The notes: generated from the sequence alone by a model not told the origin. A DNA stretch of 14,210 nt from CAZMFZ01 sp964565665 (GCA_964565665.1 CAZMFZ010000102.1:1-14210); one strand, 5' to 3'; shown: positions 1 to 7,560, counted from the first letter of the stretch. Program-made: numbers and translations.

Positions 1-317
1 AAATAAGACCAGCCAAAAACCAGTACACATTCCGCCTGCCAAGTTTCTATTTCAGCAATCAAATTAGGATTTTCGATACTCCAAAATCCGTTTTTTTTGT
101 TGCTTTTATTTTTAGTATACTGATAAACATAGCCTTCTAAAAGTGGTATGTCCCAAGTTATAATTTTTCCAAAATCTGGTTCAAATTGGGTTTCTGTAAC
201 CTTTCCTTTGGTGTAAAACACTTTCAAGTCAATAACCTCGCTTTCAGCTAATTCTCTGAAAAGTGGAGCATAATACTGAATAGGATGCGTGGTGACTATG
301 GCTAGTTTTTTCTTCAT
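1..317 (-). CDS. GT-B glycosyltransferase, N-terminal part (cut by window edge)
   Basis: Seen: reading the minus strand from ATG at 317-315 gives 105 codons without a stop, running off the window at position 1. The protein begins MKKKLAIVTTHPIQYYAPLF, followed by alternating strands and helices. Known: a beta strand followed by T-H-P-I-Q-Y-Y-xP-L-F is the typical start of family 1/4 (group 1) glycosyltransferases with the GT-B fold, which act on cell-surface glycans or lipids. Inference: a cytoplasmic sugar transferase whose donor domain and catalytic glutamate lie outside the window. An in-frame ATG 36 bases upstream (353-351) would add 12 residues before the family-like start, so 317 is preferred. 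The gene is divergent from trpA. The acceptor and sugar cannot be told from this fragment. Confidence 0.75.
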   Translation of the reverse strand, partial: MKKKLAIVTTHPIQYYAPLFRELAESEVIDLKVFYTKGKVTETQFEPDFGKIITWDIPLLEGYVYQYTKNKSNKKNGFWSIENPNLIAEIETWQAECVLVFGWSY

Positions 318-387
318 TTCTAGAAGCAAAGTTAAGCCCAAATTTGAAACCATTATAGCTCAAATAAAAAGCTTTATAATCCTAAAT

Positions 388-420
388 AACTCTTCCAAAG
401 TTTGATACTTTGGAAGAGTT
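388..420. repeat. Perfect 14-bp palindrome, copy 1 of a dispersed family
   Basis: Arms 388-401 (AACTCTTCCAAAGT) and 407-420 match perfectly as an inverted repeat around a 5-base loop (TTGAT). The inner core CCAAAGT/ACTTTGG recurs at 7561-7595 and 7697-7729. It lies between two divergent gene starts, so it cannot be the terminator of either neighbour. It could be a REP-like element, an operator, or a leader hairpin. The short T-containing flank gives little support for a terminator. Confidence 0.8.
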
Positions 421-441
421 GCAGCTCAATTTTAAATCGAC

Positions 442-474
442 TTGTGAATTCAATTTCTTTATTATTTATCTTTG
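442..474 (+). promoter_or_regulatory. Candidate Bacteroidota-type promoter for trpA
   Basis: TATCTTTG at 467-474 matches the Bacteroidota -7 consensus TAnnTTTG exactly. A TTG at 442-444 lies 22 bases upstream, at the long end of the usual -33 spacing. Transcription would begin near 481, giving a leader of about 44 bases before the trpA ATG. No trp leader peptide or attenuator hairpin was seen in this leader. Confidence 0.45.
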
Positions 475-524
475 GTGGCGGATATATTGAGTATCAGGCC
501 TAGAGAATAGATTAAAAAATAAAA

Positions 525-1301
525 ATGTCAAACAGAATTACGGAACTTTTTTCTACCAAGTCGCACAATATCCTTTCTATTTATTTCACTGCAGGTTACC
601 CTCGTTTAGATAATACCGCTGCAATGATTGAAGCCATCCAAAATGCAGGAGCTTCGCTTATTGAAATAGGCATGCCGTTTTCTGACCCATTGGCCGATGG
701 ACCTGTAATTCAGGAAAGTAGCATGACCGCCATTAAAGGTGGAATGTCGATACCAAAGTTATTTGATCAGCTAAAAGACATCCGCAATACGGTTCATATT
801 CCTTTGATATTGATGGGCTACATCAATCCGGTAATGCAATATGGAGTTGAGAAATTTGCCCAAAAGGCTTCTGAAATTGGCATTGATGGGGTAATATTAC
901 CTGATTTGCCTTTGCAAGAATACCTGGAAGAATACAAGCACATTTTTGAAAAATACAACTTGAAGAATATTTTTCTTATTACGCCCCAAACTACCAACGA
1001 ACGGGTTAGATATATTGATAACAATACCGATGGCTTTATTTATATGGTTTCCTCAGCCAGTACTACTGGTACAAAAAATGGCACTGACGATTCTCAAATA
1101 GGCTATTTCGAACGCATTAATTCTCTAGGGCTTAAAAACCCTTGTGTGATTGGGTTTGGAATTAAAGACAGAGAAAGTTTTCAGAAAGCTTGCAAATATG
1201 CAACTGGAGCCATTATTGGTACTGCATTTGTGCAAGCTGTGAGCAATACTACCCCAATTGAATCGGGCAAAAAGTTCATTCAACAAGTATTGGCCTTATA
1301 A
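525..1301 (+). CDS. trpA: Tryptophan synthase alpha subunit
   Basis: TrpA cleaves indole-3-glycerol phosphate to indole and glyceraldehyde 3-phosphate in the cytoplasm. Indole then passes through a tunnel to the beta subunit TrpB for the last step of tryptophan synthesis. Seen in 258 residues (normal length): the TIM-barrel start FTAGYP at 21-26; IEIGMPFSDPLADGP at 46-60, with catalytic Glu47 and Asp58 (equivalent to Glu49 and Asp60 of the enterobacterial enzyme by the conserved motif); the loop-6 segment VSSASTTG at 175-182; and phosphate-binding GFGI (210-213) and GAIIGTAF (228-235). The start ATG follows an A-rich stretch typical of the phylum and matches the family N-terminus. Oddity: no trpB or other trp gene is present within 500 bases upstream or anywhere in the window, although trpA normally ends a trpBA pair. 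No clear terminator hairpin follows; only a T-run at about 1311-1318. Confidence 0.97.
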   Translation: MSNRITELFSTKSHNILSIYFTAGYPRLDNTAAMIEAIQNAGASLIEIGMPFSDPLADGPVIQESSMTAIKGGMSIPKLFDQLKDIRNTVHIPLILMGYINPVMQYGVEKFAQKASEIGIDGVILPDLPLQEYLEEYKHIFEKYNLKNIFLITPQTTNERVRYIDNNTDGFIYMVSSASTTGTKNGTDDSQIGYFERINSLGLKNPCVIGFGIKDRESFQKACKYATGAIIGTAFVQAVSNTTPIESGKKFIQQVLAL

Positions 1302-1583
1302 TTTGGGCTTATTTTTTTGTACTCTATTCTCTTTATTTTTATAGTCGCCAAGCGATAAGTAATTAGTTGTAAAACATTTTTTGGGTAAAGATTATCAATT
1401 GCTTATATAATTATAGATTAGTTGCCTAACGTATCAAATCCAATATTAACTCATTGACTTTCAGTTATTTACAGTAAAAAATTTTTATTTTAGCTTGCGA
1501 ATTAGTTATCTTGTATTCACTTTTGTAATTATCAAATAAAAAATTGCACTATATGGACAAGCTATGCCCATTTTGTAAATTAG
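1302..1583. other. Gene-free AT-rich spacer after trpA
   Basis: No open frame with protein-like composition and no strong hairpin was found. A promoter-like pair (see 1495-1525) sits near the right end. A 44-codon frame at 1553-1687 overlaps the following gene remnant in another frame and is not called. Confidence 0.5.
1495..1525 (+). promoter_or_regulatory. Possible promoter ahead of the gene remnant and glycosidase
   Basis: TTG at 1495-1497, a 20-base gap, then CACTTTTG at 1518-1525, which matches TAnnTTTG except at the first base. Transcription would start near 1532 and read through the remnant into the gene at 1805. This is the best-spaced pair in the spacer, but such AT-rich DNA gives chance matches. 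Confidence 0.3.
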
Positions 1584-1769
1584 TTGGAGTGGTCTATTTA
1601 TTCCGATGCAAACGATGTAGTGTACGCCAATTCCAATATATTTTGGATTCACTCCTTGGCTGGAGGAAATCGAAAAATTGTACTTAAAAAAGGGAAGCCA
1701 GTTGACCTCACGATTCCAAAATTATCCACTACTGTTTATAGTGCGGAAAGAGGTGAGAAAATATATTAA
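1584..1769 (+). pseudogene. 3' remnant of an unidentified (perhaps carbohydrate-active) gene
   Basis: Seen: a 61-codon frame that begins directly after an in-frame TAG (1581-1583) with only a TTG as possible start, and ends with TAA at 1767-1769. The peptide has strand-rich, protein-like order: IYSDANDVVYANSN, then FWIHSLAGGNRKIVLKKGK, then STTVYSAERGEKIY. Inference: the alternating hydrophobic pattern ending in a basic tail looks like the last beta-sandwich strands of a larger exported enzyme, such as the C-terminal domain of a glycosidase. I do not recognise the family. The remainder of such a gene is not present upstream in any frame, so a deletion is more likely than a point mutation. The remnant ends 35 bases before the glycosidase start at 1805, the spacing of an operon partner. 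It could instead be a small intact orphan protein using TTG. Confidence 0.4.
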
Positions 1770-1804
1770 TCTGAAAGTATAGACAGTATTTAACACAAAT
1801 AAAA

Positions 1805-4390
1805 ATGATACGAAACCTTGAAAACAGACGCAAATTCTTAAAAGCAGCCACGCTAGGCGGTGTGGCGAGTGTAGGATTGGGAACGTCAACGTTTGCTTTT
1901 GAAAATTTCGAGTTTAAGGACGATAAAAGCCTCAATAATAAGCTCACACTTGAAGGCTATATCTCAGGCAGTGCTTATAAGCCGCTACAATCTATTACCA
2001 TAAGATCTACCATTAAAGGGAAATTTATTGTAAGAGACAACAAAGCAAATGTGTATAGCCAATCTTCACCCGATAGCAATTCTTTCACTTTTTTAGTGGG
2101 TGGGGCTATTGGCTATCAATCGGTTACATTGGTTGATAAGTCTGAAAAGATACTGGATGTAATAGCTGTTCCTGTCGATTGCAAAACAGAAATTAAAGAT
2201 AAAGCGGGTGTGTATAATGAATTGATGCGTACGTTATATGCTTCATTGGTGGGGGAGTGGGGCGAATATTCCATTGTCAGATATAAAGACCAATTTTACA
2301 AACTTTTCGTAACATGGATTCGCGACCATACCCATTCCTTGAAAGCGATGAAATATTTTAACGCATATGTAAAAGATGGTTTTGATATTTTTGCTTTGTC
2401 GCAAAGAGCCGATGGCATGGTTTGGGACAATATTTATAGAAGAAAACCTGAAAGAGGCTGGTGGGACGATGTGCTTGCGAAAGGCGATTTCATTAAAATA
2501 TTTGAAAACGATTCTTCCCGTGAGTTCAAACGCCAACCCGTAGAAGCCGATGTTGAATATTTATTTGTAGAATGCCTGTACTATTCATGGAAAGCTTGTG
2601 GCGACAATGCGTGGATGGCGCAGGGTCTCGAAAATGCCATTAAAGCTATGAATTACTCCATGACCGACCGCTACCGTTGGTCGGAAAAATACAAGCTCAT
2701 TAAGCGTGGCTTTACTATCGATACTTGGGATTTTGTGCACGATTACGACCATGCCCAAACGGGCTATGGGTCGGGCCAGTGTATAGATCCTGACACCAAC
2801 GAGTTTGGAATAATGTTTGGCGACAACAATGGTTTTATTTCTTCATGTAAATATTTGGCTGAAATGCTAGAAGTAGCCAATCGCAAAGTTGATGCTGAAA
2901 ACTGGCGAAAAACAGGGTTAGAATTTCAAGAGCGATTAGATAAAATTTCTTGGAATGGTGATTTTTACACCCATTATGTGCCTGAAAATCAAGATTTTTG
3001 GCAGAAAAGAGACATTGGTAAAACAGACCCATCCAAACAAGTGTCGCTTTCTAATGCATACGCCTTAAACAGAGGTATTACACATGAGCAAGCCACAAAA
3101 ATCATCAAAACCTATCAGAAAATAAGAAATGAAATGCCAAAGGGGTCGCCCGGAGAATGGTATACCATTTATCCGCCTTTTGAACATGGTTTTGGAAAAG
3201 ACAATGCCCTTTGGGAATACATGAATGGCGGTGTAATTACCATTGTAGCAGGTGAATTGGCGCATGCGGCATTTGAGCATGGCTTCGAAAACTATGGCGT
3301 AGATATTTTAAAAAGAATAAATGAGATTGGTAAAAAGCACAACAATTACCTTAACTGTACCTTTAAAGGAGCAGAAACAGACCCACCCAAAGCCAATTAT
3401 TCCATTATACCATTACAAAAAATCGCCAATGGTGATTTTAATGGAAAGGGTGCTAGTGGCGTTCCGGGATTTAGTGGGGAGGGCGAAGAAAACGATTTGA
3501 ACAATATTCCTATAGGGAAGCAGACTTTTCTAGATGTTCCATTTGAAATAATAGACCCTGCCGCTAATGGCAGAAAAGCTTGTGTTATATTATCTACCGC
3601 AAAAAATTATATGCCCAAAGCCAGTATACCGATTGATAAAAAGGCAAAAGGGATTTACTTTTTATCTGGCCGTTCAAATGAGACATTGGTAGCCAAAGCG
3701 ACTATCGTATACAAAGACGGAACTCGCTACATTGATCATCTTACAGACGATAAAATAGGGCATTGGTGGTATCCGGAAAGTTCGAAACAATGGAAAGTAG
3801 CTTTTGGGGTAGCAAATAAAAAGTCTGGAAGGGTTGGCTTGGGCATTTACGGTTTGGCAAATCCTAGTCCTGAGAAGGAAATAGCTTCAATAGATTTTGA
3901 AATGGTAGATATCAACAAATGTAAATTGTTTATTGCAGGCGTTACCGTTTCCGATCAACTGCCTTATTTTGACGAGGGTGATGTGAGCTTTGGAATTCCC
4001 GATCGTTGGGGTGCTGCGGCTGTAGTTTATGGTTTGGTTGAAGGTTTGGCGGGTGTAAAGGATACTGGTGTTGCTTTCGACAAAGTGCTATTCGCCCCGC
4101 GTTGGCAAGCCGCAAATGAAACCGAAGCAGAGGTAACTATTAAATACGAAGCCTCAGCTGGGTATTTCAGTTATAAATACAAACTGTTGAGCAGCGAATT
4201 ACAAATAAGTTTCACAGGTTCGGGGGCTGAGGTGGAAGCTGAAATACTAATTCCGGCAAATAAAACAGCAAAAAGTATTGTGCTGAATGGCAAAGCCATG
4301 AATATTAATACTAAAAAAATTGAAAACTCCACTTATTTGACTTTTGCTAGCAATGAGATAGGAGTTAATATAGTCAAGGTTACATTTTAA
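1805..4390 (+). CDS. Tat-exported putative glycoside hydrolase, (alpha/alpha)6 barrel type
   Basis: Seen in 861 residues: a twin-arginine signal NRRKFLKAATLGG (7-19) followed by a small-residue hydrophobic stretch to about residue 31; a strand-rich N-terminal segment (about 47-125); a helical region rich in aromatic and acidic residues (about 135-545) with motifs WIRDHTHSLK (171-180), WDFVHDYDHAQ (308-318), GIMFGDNNGF (335-344), SPGEWYTIYPPF (448-459) and WEYMNGG (470-476); a beta-sandwich segment opening with FLDVPFEIIDP (575-585); and a C-terminal beta domain (about 715-861). Known: an (alpha/alpha)6 catalytic barrel with E-Y-x-N-G-G near its end plus flanking beta-sandwiches is the build of six-hairpin glycosidases. 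Inference: a periplasmic or exported enzyme acting on an oligosaccharide. Acidic residues such as Asp306, Asp309, Asp340, Glu451 and Glu471 are candidates for catalysis. The CAZy family and substrate are not identified. The start ATG is set by the Tat motif. Confidence 0.75.
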   Translation: MIRNLENRRKFLKAATLGGVASVGLGTSTFAFENFEFKDDKSLNNKLTLEGYISGSAYKPLQSITIRSTIKGKFIVRDNKANVYSQSSPDSNSFTFLVGGAIGYQSVTLVDKSEKILDVIAVPVDCKTEIKDKAGVYNELMRTLYASLVGEWGEYSIVRYKDQFYKLFVTWIRDHTHSLKAMKYFNAYVKDGFDIFALSQRADGMVWDNIYRRKPERGWWDDVLAKGDFIKIFENDSSREFKRQPVEADVEYLFVECLYYSWKACGDNAWMAQGLENAIKAMNYSMTDRYRWSEKYKLIKRGFTIDTWDFVHDYDHAQTGYGSGQCIDPDTNEFGIMFGDNNGFISSCKYLAEMLEVANRKVDAENWRKTGLEFQERLDKISWNGDFYTHYVPENQDFWQKRDIGKTDPSKQVSLSNAYALNRGITHEQATKIIKTYQKIRNEMPKGSPGEWYTIYPPFEHGFGKDNALWEYMNGGVITIVAGELAHAAFEHGFENYGVDILKRINEIGKKHNNYLNCTFKGAETDPPKANYSIIPLQKIANGDFNGKGASGVPGFSGEGEENDLNNIPIGKQTFLDVPFEIIDPAANGRKACVILSTAKNYMPKASIPIDKKAKGIYFLSGRSNETLVAKATIVYKDGTRYIDHLTDDKIGHWWYPESSKQWKVAFGVANKKSGRVGLGIYGLANPSPEKEIASIDFEMVDINKCKLFIAGVTVSDQLPYFDEGDVSFGIPDRWGAAAVVYGLVEGLAGVKDTGVAFDKVLFAPRWQAANETEAEVTIKYEASAGYFSYKYKLLSSELQISFTGSGAEVEAEILIPANKTAKSIVLNGKAMNINTKKIENSTYLTFASNEIGVNIVKVTF

Positions 4391-4420
4391 TACAGATTAA
4401 TAATGGGTTAATAAAGATGC

Positions 4421-4457
4421 AAATTGGTTCTAGCCTCTAGTTAGAACCAATTTTTTT
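4421..4457 (+). terminator. Intrinsic terminator of the Tat glycosidase gene
   Basis: A perfect 12-bp stem (4421-4432 with 4442-4453, AAATTGGTTCTA) closes a 9-base loop and runs into seven T residues (4451-4457). It begins 30 bases after the TAA at 4388-4390. Confidence 0.85.
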
Positions 4458-4684
4458 GTGGCGAAAGACAGTTTATAGTTTGGCTGTAATGGCAAAATTG
4501 TGTGGTGAAACCCCTAGCTATCGGTAGCTTGCGAAGCAATAATAAACGTTGTCTTTAGTTTGCAACTCAAGACGTTCCGTTACTTCTCGATTAAATTAAA
4601 AGTTTGCTTGTGAAGCTTCGCTAAATACCAACAAAGGCGGAAACGAAAGACAGCTTTTGAACATTTTTAGTATAGCCATAATTT
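4458..4684. other. Gene-free spacer with small repeated motifs
   Basis: No supported gene between the two terminators. CGAAAGACAG occurs twice in direct orientation (4462-4471 and 4644-4653). A short hairpin AGCTA-TCGG-TAGCT lies at about 4516-4529, and related GCTTGCGAAGC / GCTTGTGAAGC words follow. These may be decayed intergenic repeats; nothing more can be said. Confidence 0.35.
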
Positions 4685-4724
4685 CAAATAAAAAACCCCG
4701 ACTTAATTCGGGGTTTTTTATTTG
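4685..4724. terminator. Bidirectional intrinsic terminator
   Basis: A perfect 16-bp stem pairs 4685-4700 with 4709-4724 around the 8-base loop ACTTAATT. Its GC core CCCCG/CGGGG is flanked by six A on the left and six T on the right, so it can terminate transcripts from both sides. It lies 30 bases beyond the stop of the minus-strand gene ending at 4754 and backs up the terminator at 4421. Confidence 0.92.
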
Positions 4725-4753
4725 ATAATGAAGAGATATTATAGACTATAAGC

Positions 4754-6936
4754 TTAATGAATTACTATTTTTTTGTACAAAGTATTTTGATTCTCTATTA
4801 TTTTAATGATATACAATCCTTTCTTAGTTAATTCTAGTTTCGAACTACTTTCAATTTTTAATTCCTTTAATTTTTCACCCTCATAACTATATATTTCCAA
4901 GAAGATGATACCATTTGCCTCAATATAAAAAGTTCCCTCCGATGGGTTAGGGTAAATTTTTATATTGTCGGTGAGTGTGCTTTCATTTATTCCAGTAACA
5001 GAAGTTCCTGGTGTAGTAGTTATTCCTGGAATTGTAGGTACACATACAAAATTGAAAGGTTGTGATAAGGTAAAATTTCCTTTGAATACGCATAAATTCA
5101 CATCTGTAACAGTGATGTTGTATGTGCCGGAAGGCAAATTGACTATCTCAGAAGTTTTATTGGTATTTACTCCTAGAGAAGTTTCATTTTTATACCAATT
5201 GTAGTAGTATGGGAAAGTACCTCCGGTAACAGAAACTCCAACTTTCCCATCGTAAGAATGGCAGGTGGTGATTGGTGAATAAGTAAATGTAAATAATAAA
5301 TCTGCTCCGGGAGATGTAATGGTCTCAGATGCTATTCCTTTACAGCCTTTACTATCTGTGACAGTAAGTGTATACATTCCGGGTGAGGCATTAAAATCAC
5401 TGATGATTGAAGTCAAACTTCCACTTGACCATTTATAAGTAAAAGGAACAGTGCCATTGATAACGGTGGATGATATTTTCCCATTATTATATTGGTAACA
5501 TCGCACATCTTTTTTCATTATTGAAACCGTAGGAATACTATTTGAGGTAAAGGTCACTACTCTTAGTGCACTACATCCGCGGTTGTTAAACCCTGTGATG
5601 GTGTAAACTTGAACCCCCGATACAGTAATAGGAACTATAGTGATTGAAGAAGTAGTAGTAAAATTTAGAGGCTGAGCTTAGTAGCATTTCCCGTTCCTGA
5701 AATGCTTACTGCAAAATCACCACATCTGCTTTCTCCTGTAAAGTTCATGATTGGTTCTGGATTCACTGTCAATTTGATGCCAGTGCTTGTGGCAGTGGCA
5801 CCAATTAGGTCAGTTACCAACACATTGAAAGTAAGCGAAGTGCCACTTAGGCTAGATGGTACATAGAAATTAATTCCAGATGATGTTTCATTTGCGATTG
5901 CAGCACCATCTTTTACACATTGGTAGGTGAAATTTGATCCGGCAGCCGATACATCGAATGAAACCCATGTCTTGCCACAAGTAGTAACTGATGTAGACAA
6001 GGAAACAATATTTGGCTGCAATGCCATTATTTGAATTCTATTATTAGTAGATTCACTCACATATAACAAATTATTGTTATCTATACATAAAGCAAAACAT
6101 GTATTGAATTGATCTTTGCCTGAACCGTATGAACCCGTTTTACTGGCATAAGAATAATTTAGGCCACTAGTGGTGAAAACCTGAATTCTGTAATTATTTG
6201 CATCAGCCACTATCAAATTATCATCTTTATCAAATACAATACCTTGAGGAGTTTGCAACAATCCGGTTCCAGTGCCACTACCTGCTATGGTCACTCCAGG
6301 CACATAAGGCAAATTATCATCAATTTTTGTGAAGGTTTGAAGAAAAGAACCGTTACTGCCAGAACCTCGCGTTGCGTACATTTGATTGTTTTTGTCAAAG
6401 GCGATATCACCCTAAAGTAGACCATTTCCTAATGAATAGTTGTTTACATAATTGCTTCCATTGAAACTTAATAATTGGATTCTAGAGGGTGAGGTTCCAC
6501 CATTCCGACTTGTAACTGCAATTTCACCATTACTTGTACCTTTTACAAACCAAGTAAAATTTAGTGAATTAGAGAATTTAAATCCAAAATCATAATTCAT
6601 TCCATTGAAAGTAAAAACACTCACTCTGTTATTAACTAACTCTGTTACAAAAAGGCGTGAACAGGTTTTATCGTAATAAACTGAGTTGGGATAATCTAAA
6701 TTTCCATTTCCAGAGCCCGAACTTCCTGCATAAAAAATGGTATTCCAATTCGAGCCATTGAATGACAATACATTTAGTCTGTCATTAGCAGATTCAGCCG
6801 CTATCAGCCAACCTCTTTCATCAAAAGTGATGCCAGTAGCACCTGGTACTTGAATAAACTTATTAATTGATACATATTTTTGAGCCTGAACTCCCAAAAA
6901 CATTAATAGAGAGAAACAAAGTGCAATTTTTTTCAT
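4754..6936 (-). pseudogene. Broken gene for a type IX-secreted NHL-propeller / SprB-repeat protein
   Basis: Seen: three consecutive minus-strand frames make one protein of about 727 residues if two lesions are repaired. Segment 1 (6936-6412) starts with a signal peptide (MKKIALCFSLLMFLGVQAQ). An in-frame TAG (6412-6414) interrupts it, and the same frame continues to 5665. A one-base shift near 5676-5684 moves the reading into the frame ending at 4754. Repaired order: six NHL-like blades (about residues 33-306, e.g. IVFDKDDNLIVAD), an Ig-like region, two SprB-like repeats (about 471-545 and 548-630, with YTLTVTDSKGC and YNITVTDVNLC), then a type A sorting domain beginning KIYPNPSEGTFYIE at about 659. 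Known: that domain directs export and surface attachment by the type IX system. Inference: a surface or secreted binding protein, now inactive or truncated within the propeller. A sequencing error is the main alternative. Confidence 0.8.
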
Positions 6937-6953
6937 ATTAGGTTTAATTTAGA

Positions 6954-6983
6954 CAAATAAAATACTTAAAGATAGCTACTCAA
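6954..6983 (-). promoter_or_regulatory. Candidate promoter of the broken type IX-secreted gene
   Basis: On the minus strand, TTG at 6983-6981 is followed after 19 bases by TTTATTTG (6961-6954), one mismatch from TAnnTTTG. The distal G is 17 bases from the ATG, giving a very short leader. Spacing and position fit the phylum's promoters. If it is real, the gene decayed while keeping its promoter. Confidence 0.4.
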
Positions 6984-7011
6984 TTATGTAAAATATAGGT
7001 TTGTATAAGCC

Positions 7012-7044
7012 TTAAGTGTTACAATTTTAAATTGTAACACTTAA
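7012..7044. repeat. 33-base perfect AT-rich palindrome
   Basis: Arms 7012-7027 (TTAAGTGTTACAATTT) and 7029-7044 are exact inverted copies around a single T at 7028. It lies 76 bases upstream of the minus-strand start at 6936, just beyond its candidate -33 box. That position suits a dimeric repressor or activator site; a foldback repeat is the alternative. It does not share the CCAAAGTT core of the other palindromes. Confidence 0.8.
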
Positions 7045-7560
7045 AAATGTTAACTACAAAAAATAATGCAATTCAAATAATTTTCATATATATTATACGA
7101 ATTATATAAAAACTAATTTTCATATTAGGGGGATATAATTTTAGGATAAAAAAAGGATACTCAATTAAGAATATCCAACTGTTAGTTCGATCCGGAATTA
7201 ATTCCAATCCTTTCATTTATTTCGGTAGTGTCCAGAAAAGTGTATTTTTCCCGTAATGTCAGGAGTTCCCTCCTAACATAATCAAATAGAAAATTCCTAT
7301 TTTTGTGAATGGGCTTACGAGACAGAAATCTTTACCATGAACACGAAATTTTTTCATTACCCATCTGTCGAAAGCTTTCGAAGCAATTTAAAAACCCCTC
7401 TATCCATAGTCTGTGGACTAAGAATCTAAAATGAGTAGAAGTGTATTTTACACGGTTAACATTCAAAATGTACAGATTTCCTAAAAATACTCGTCTCAAA
7501 ACGCTACATTTCATAATAAATTCGTAGTTCCACTAGGTGAAATGAATGGATTGTTAGGAC
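7045..7560. other. Intergenic stretch without a supported intact gene
   Basis: Strongly AT-rich at the left. Contains the palindrome GGAATTAATTCC (7194-7205), a small AGGAG-TTCC-CTCCT hairpin (7261-7274) and the possible relic frame described separately at 7182-7514. No intact transposase, tRNA or other gene was recognised. Confidence 0.5.
7182..7514 (-). pseudogene. Possible relic reading frame, unknown
   Basis: Seen: from ATG at 7514 a minus-strand frame runs 60 codons to a TAA (7334-7332), then continues in the same frame for another 49 codons to TAA at 7184-7182. The second half reads like a helical protein (RKPIHKNRNFLFDYV, then RRELLTLREKYTFLDTTE). A frame this long with one stop is unusual for such AT-rich DNA but not decisive. 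The opposite strand also holds a 30-codon frame from 7337 with some protein-like character. No family is recognised, so no function is given. It could be a decayed gene brought in by a mobile element, or chance. Confidence 0.2.

Noticed and set aside
1553..1687. 44-codon plus-strand frame with CPFC and CKRC, which looks like a mini zinc ribbon, at a good distance from the candidate promoter at 1495-1525.
   Set aside because: It overlaps the remnant frame at 1584-1769, whose peptide looks more protein-like and fits an eroded enzyme end. Two Cys pairs in 44 codons of a shifted frame can occur by chance. It should be revisited if the ATG proves to be translated.
4965..5204. 79-codon plus-strand frame opposite the SprB/sorting-domain region.
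   Set aside because: It is the complement of repeat-rich coding DNA, and its low-complexity composition explains the lack of stops.
6412..6414. TAG as a reassigned (sense) codon.
   Set aside because: The M16 gene ends with TAG at its natural C-terminus (11434-11436), and the other genes here use TAA and TGA normally.
7180..7205. GTTCGATCC word resembling a tRNA T-arm.
   Set aside because: No matching acceptor stem, anticodon arm or D-arm upstream; isolated match only.
7226..7246. GTGTCCAGAAAAGTGTA as an insertion-sequence terminal repeat.
   Set aside because: No inverted partner, target duplication or transposase frame was found within the gap.
7261..7274. AGGAG-TTCC-CTCCT hairpin as a regulator or terminator.
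   Set aside because: Only five base pairs and no T-run on either side; too short to support.
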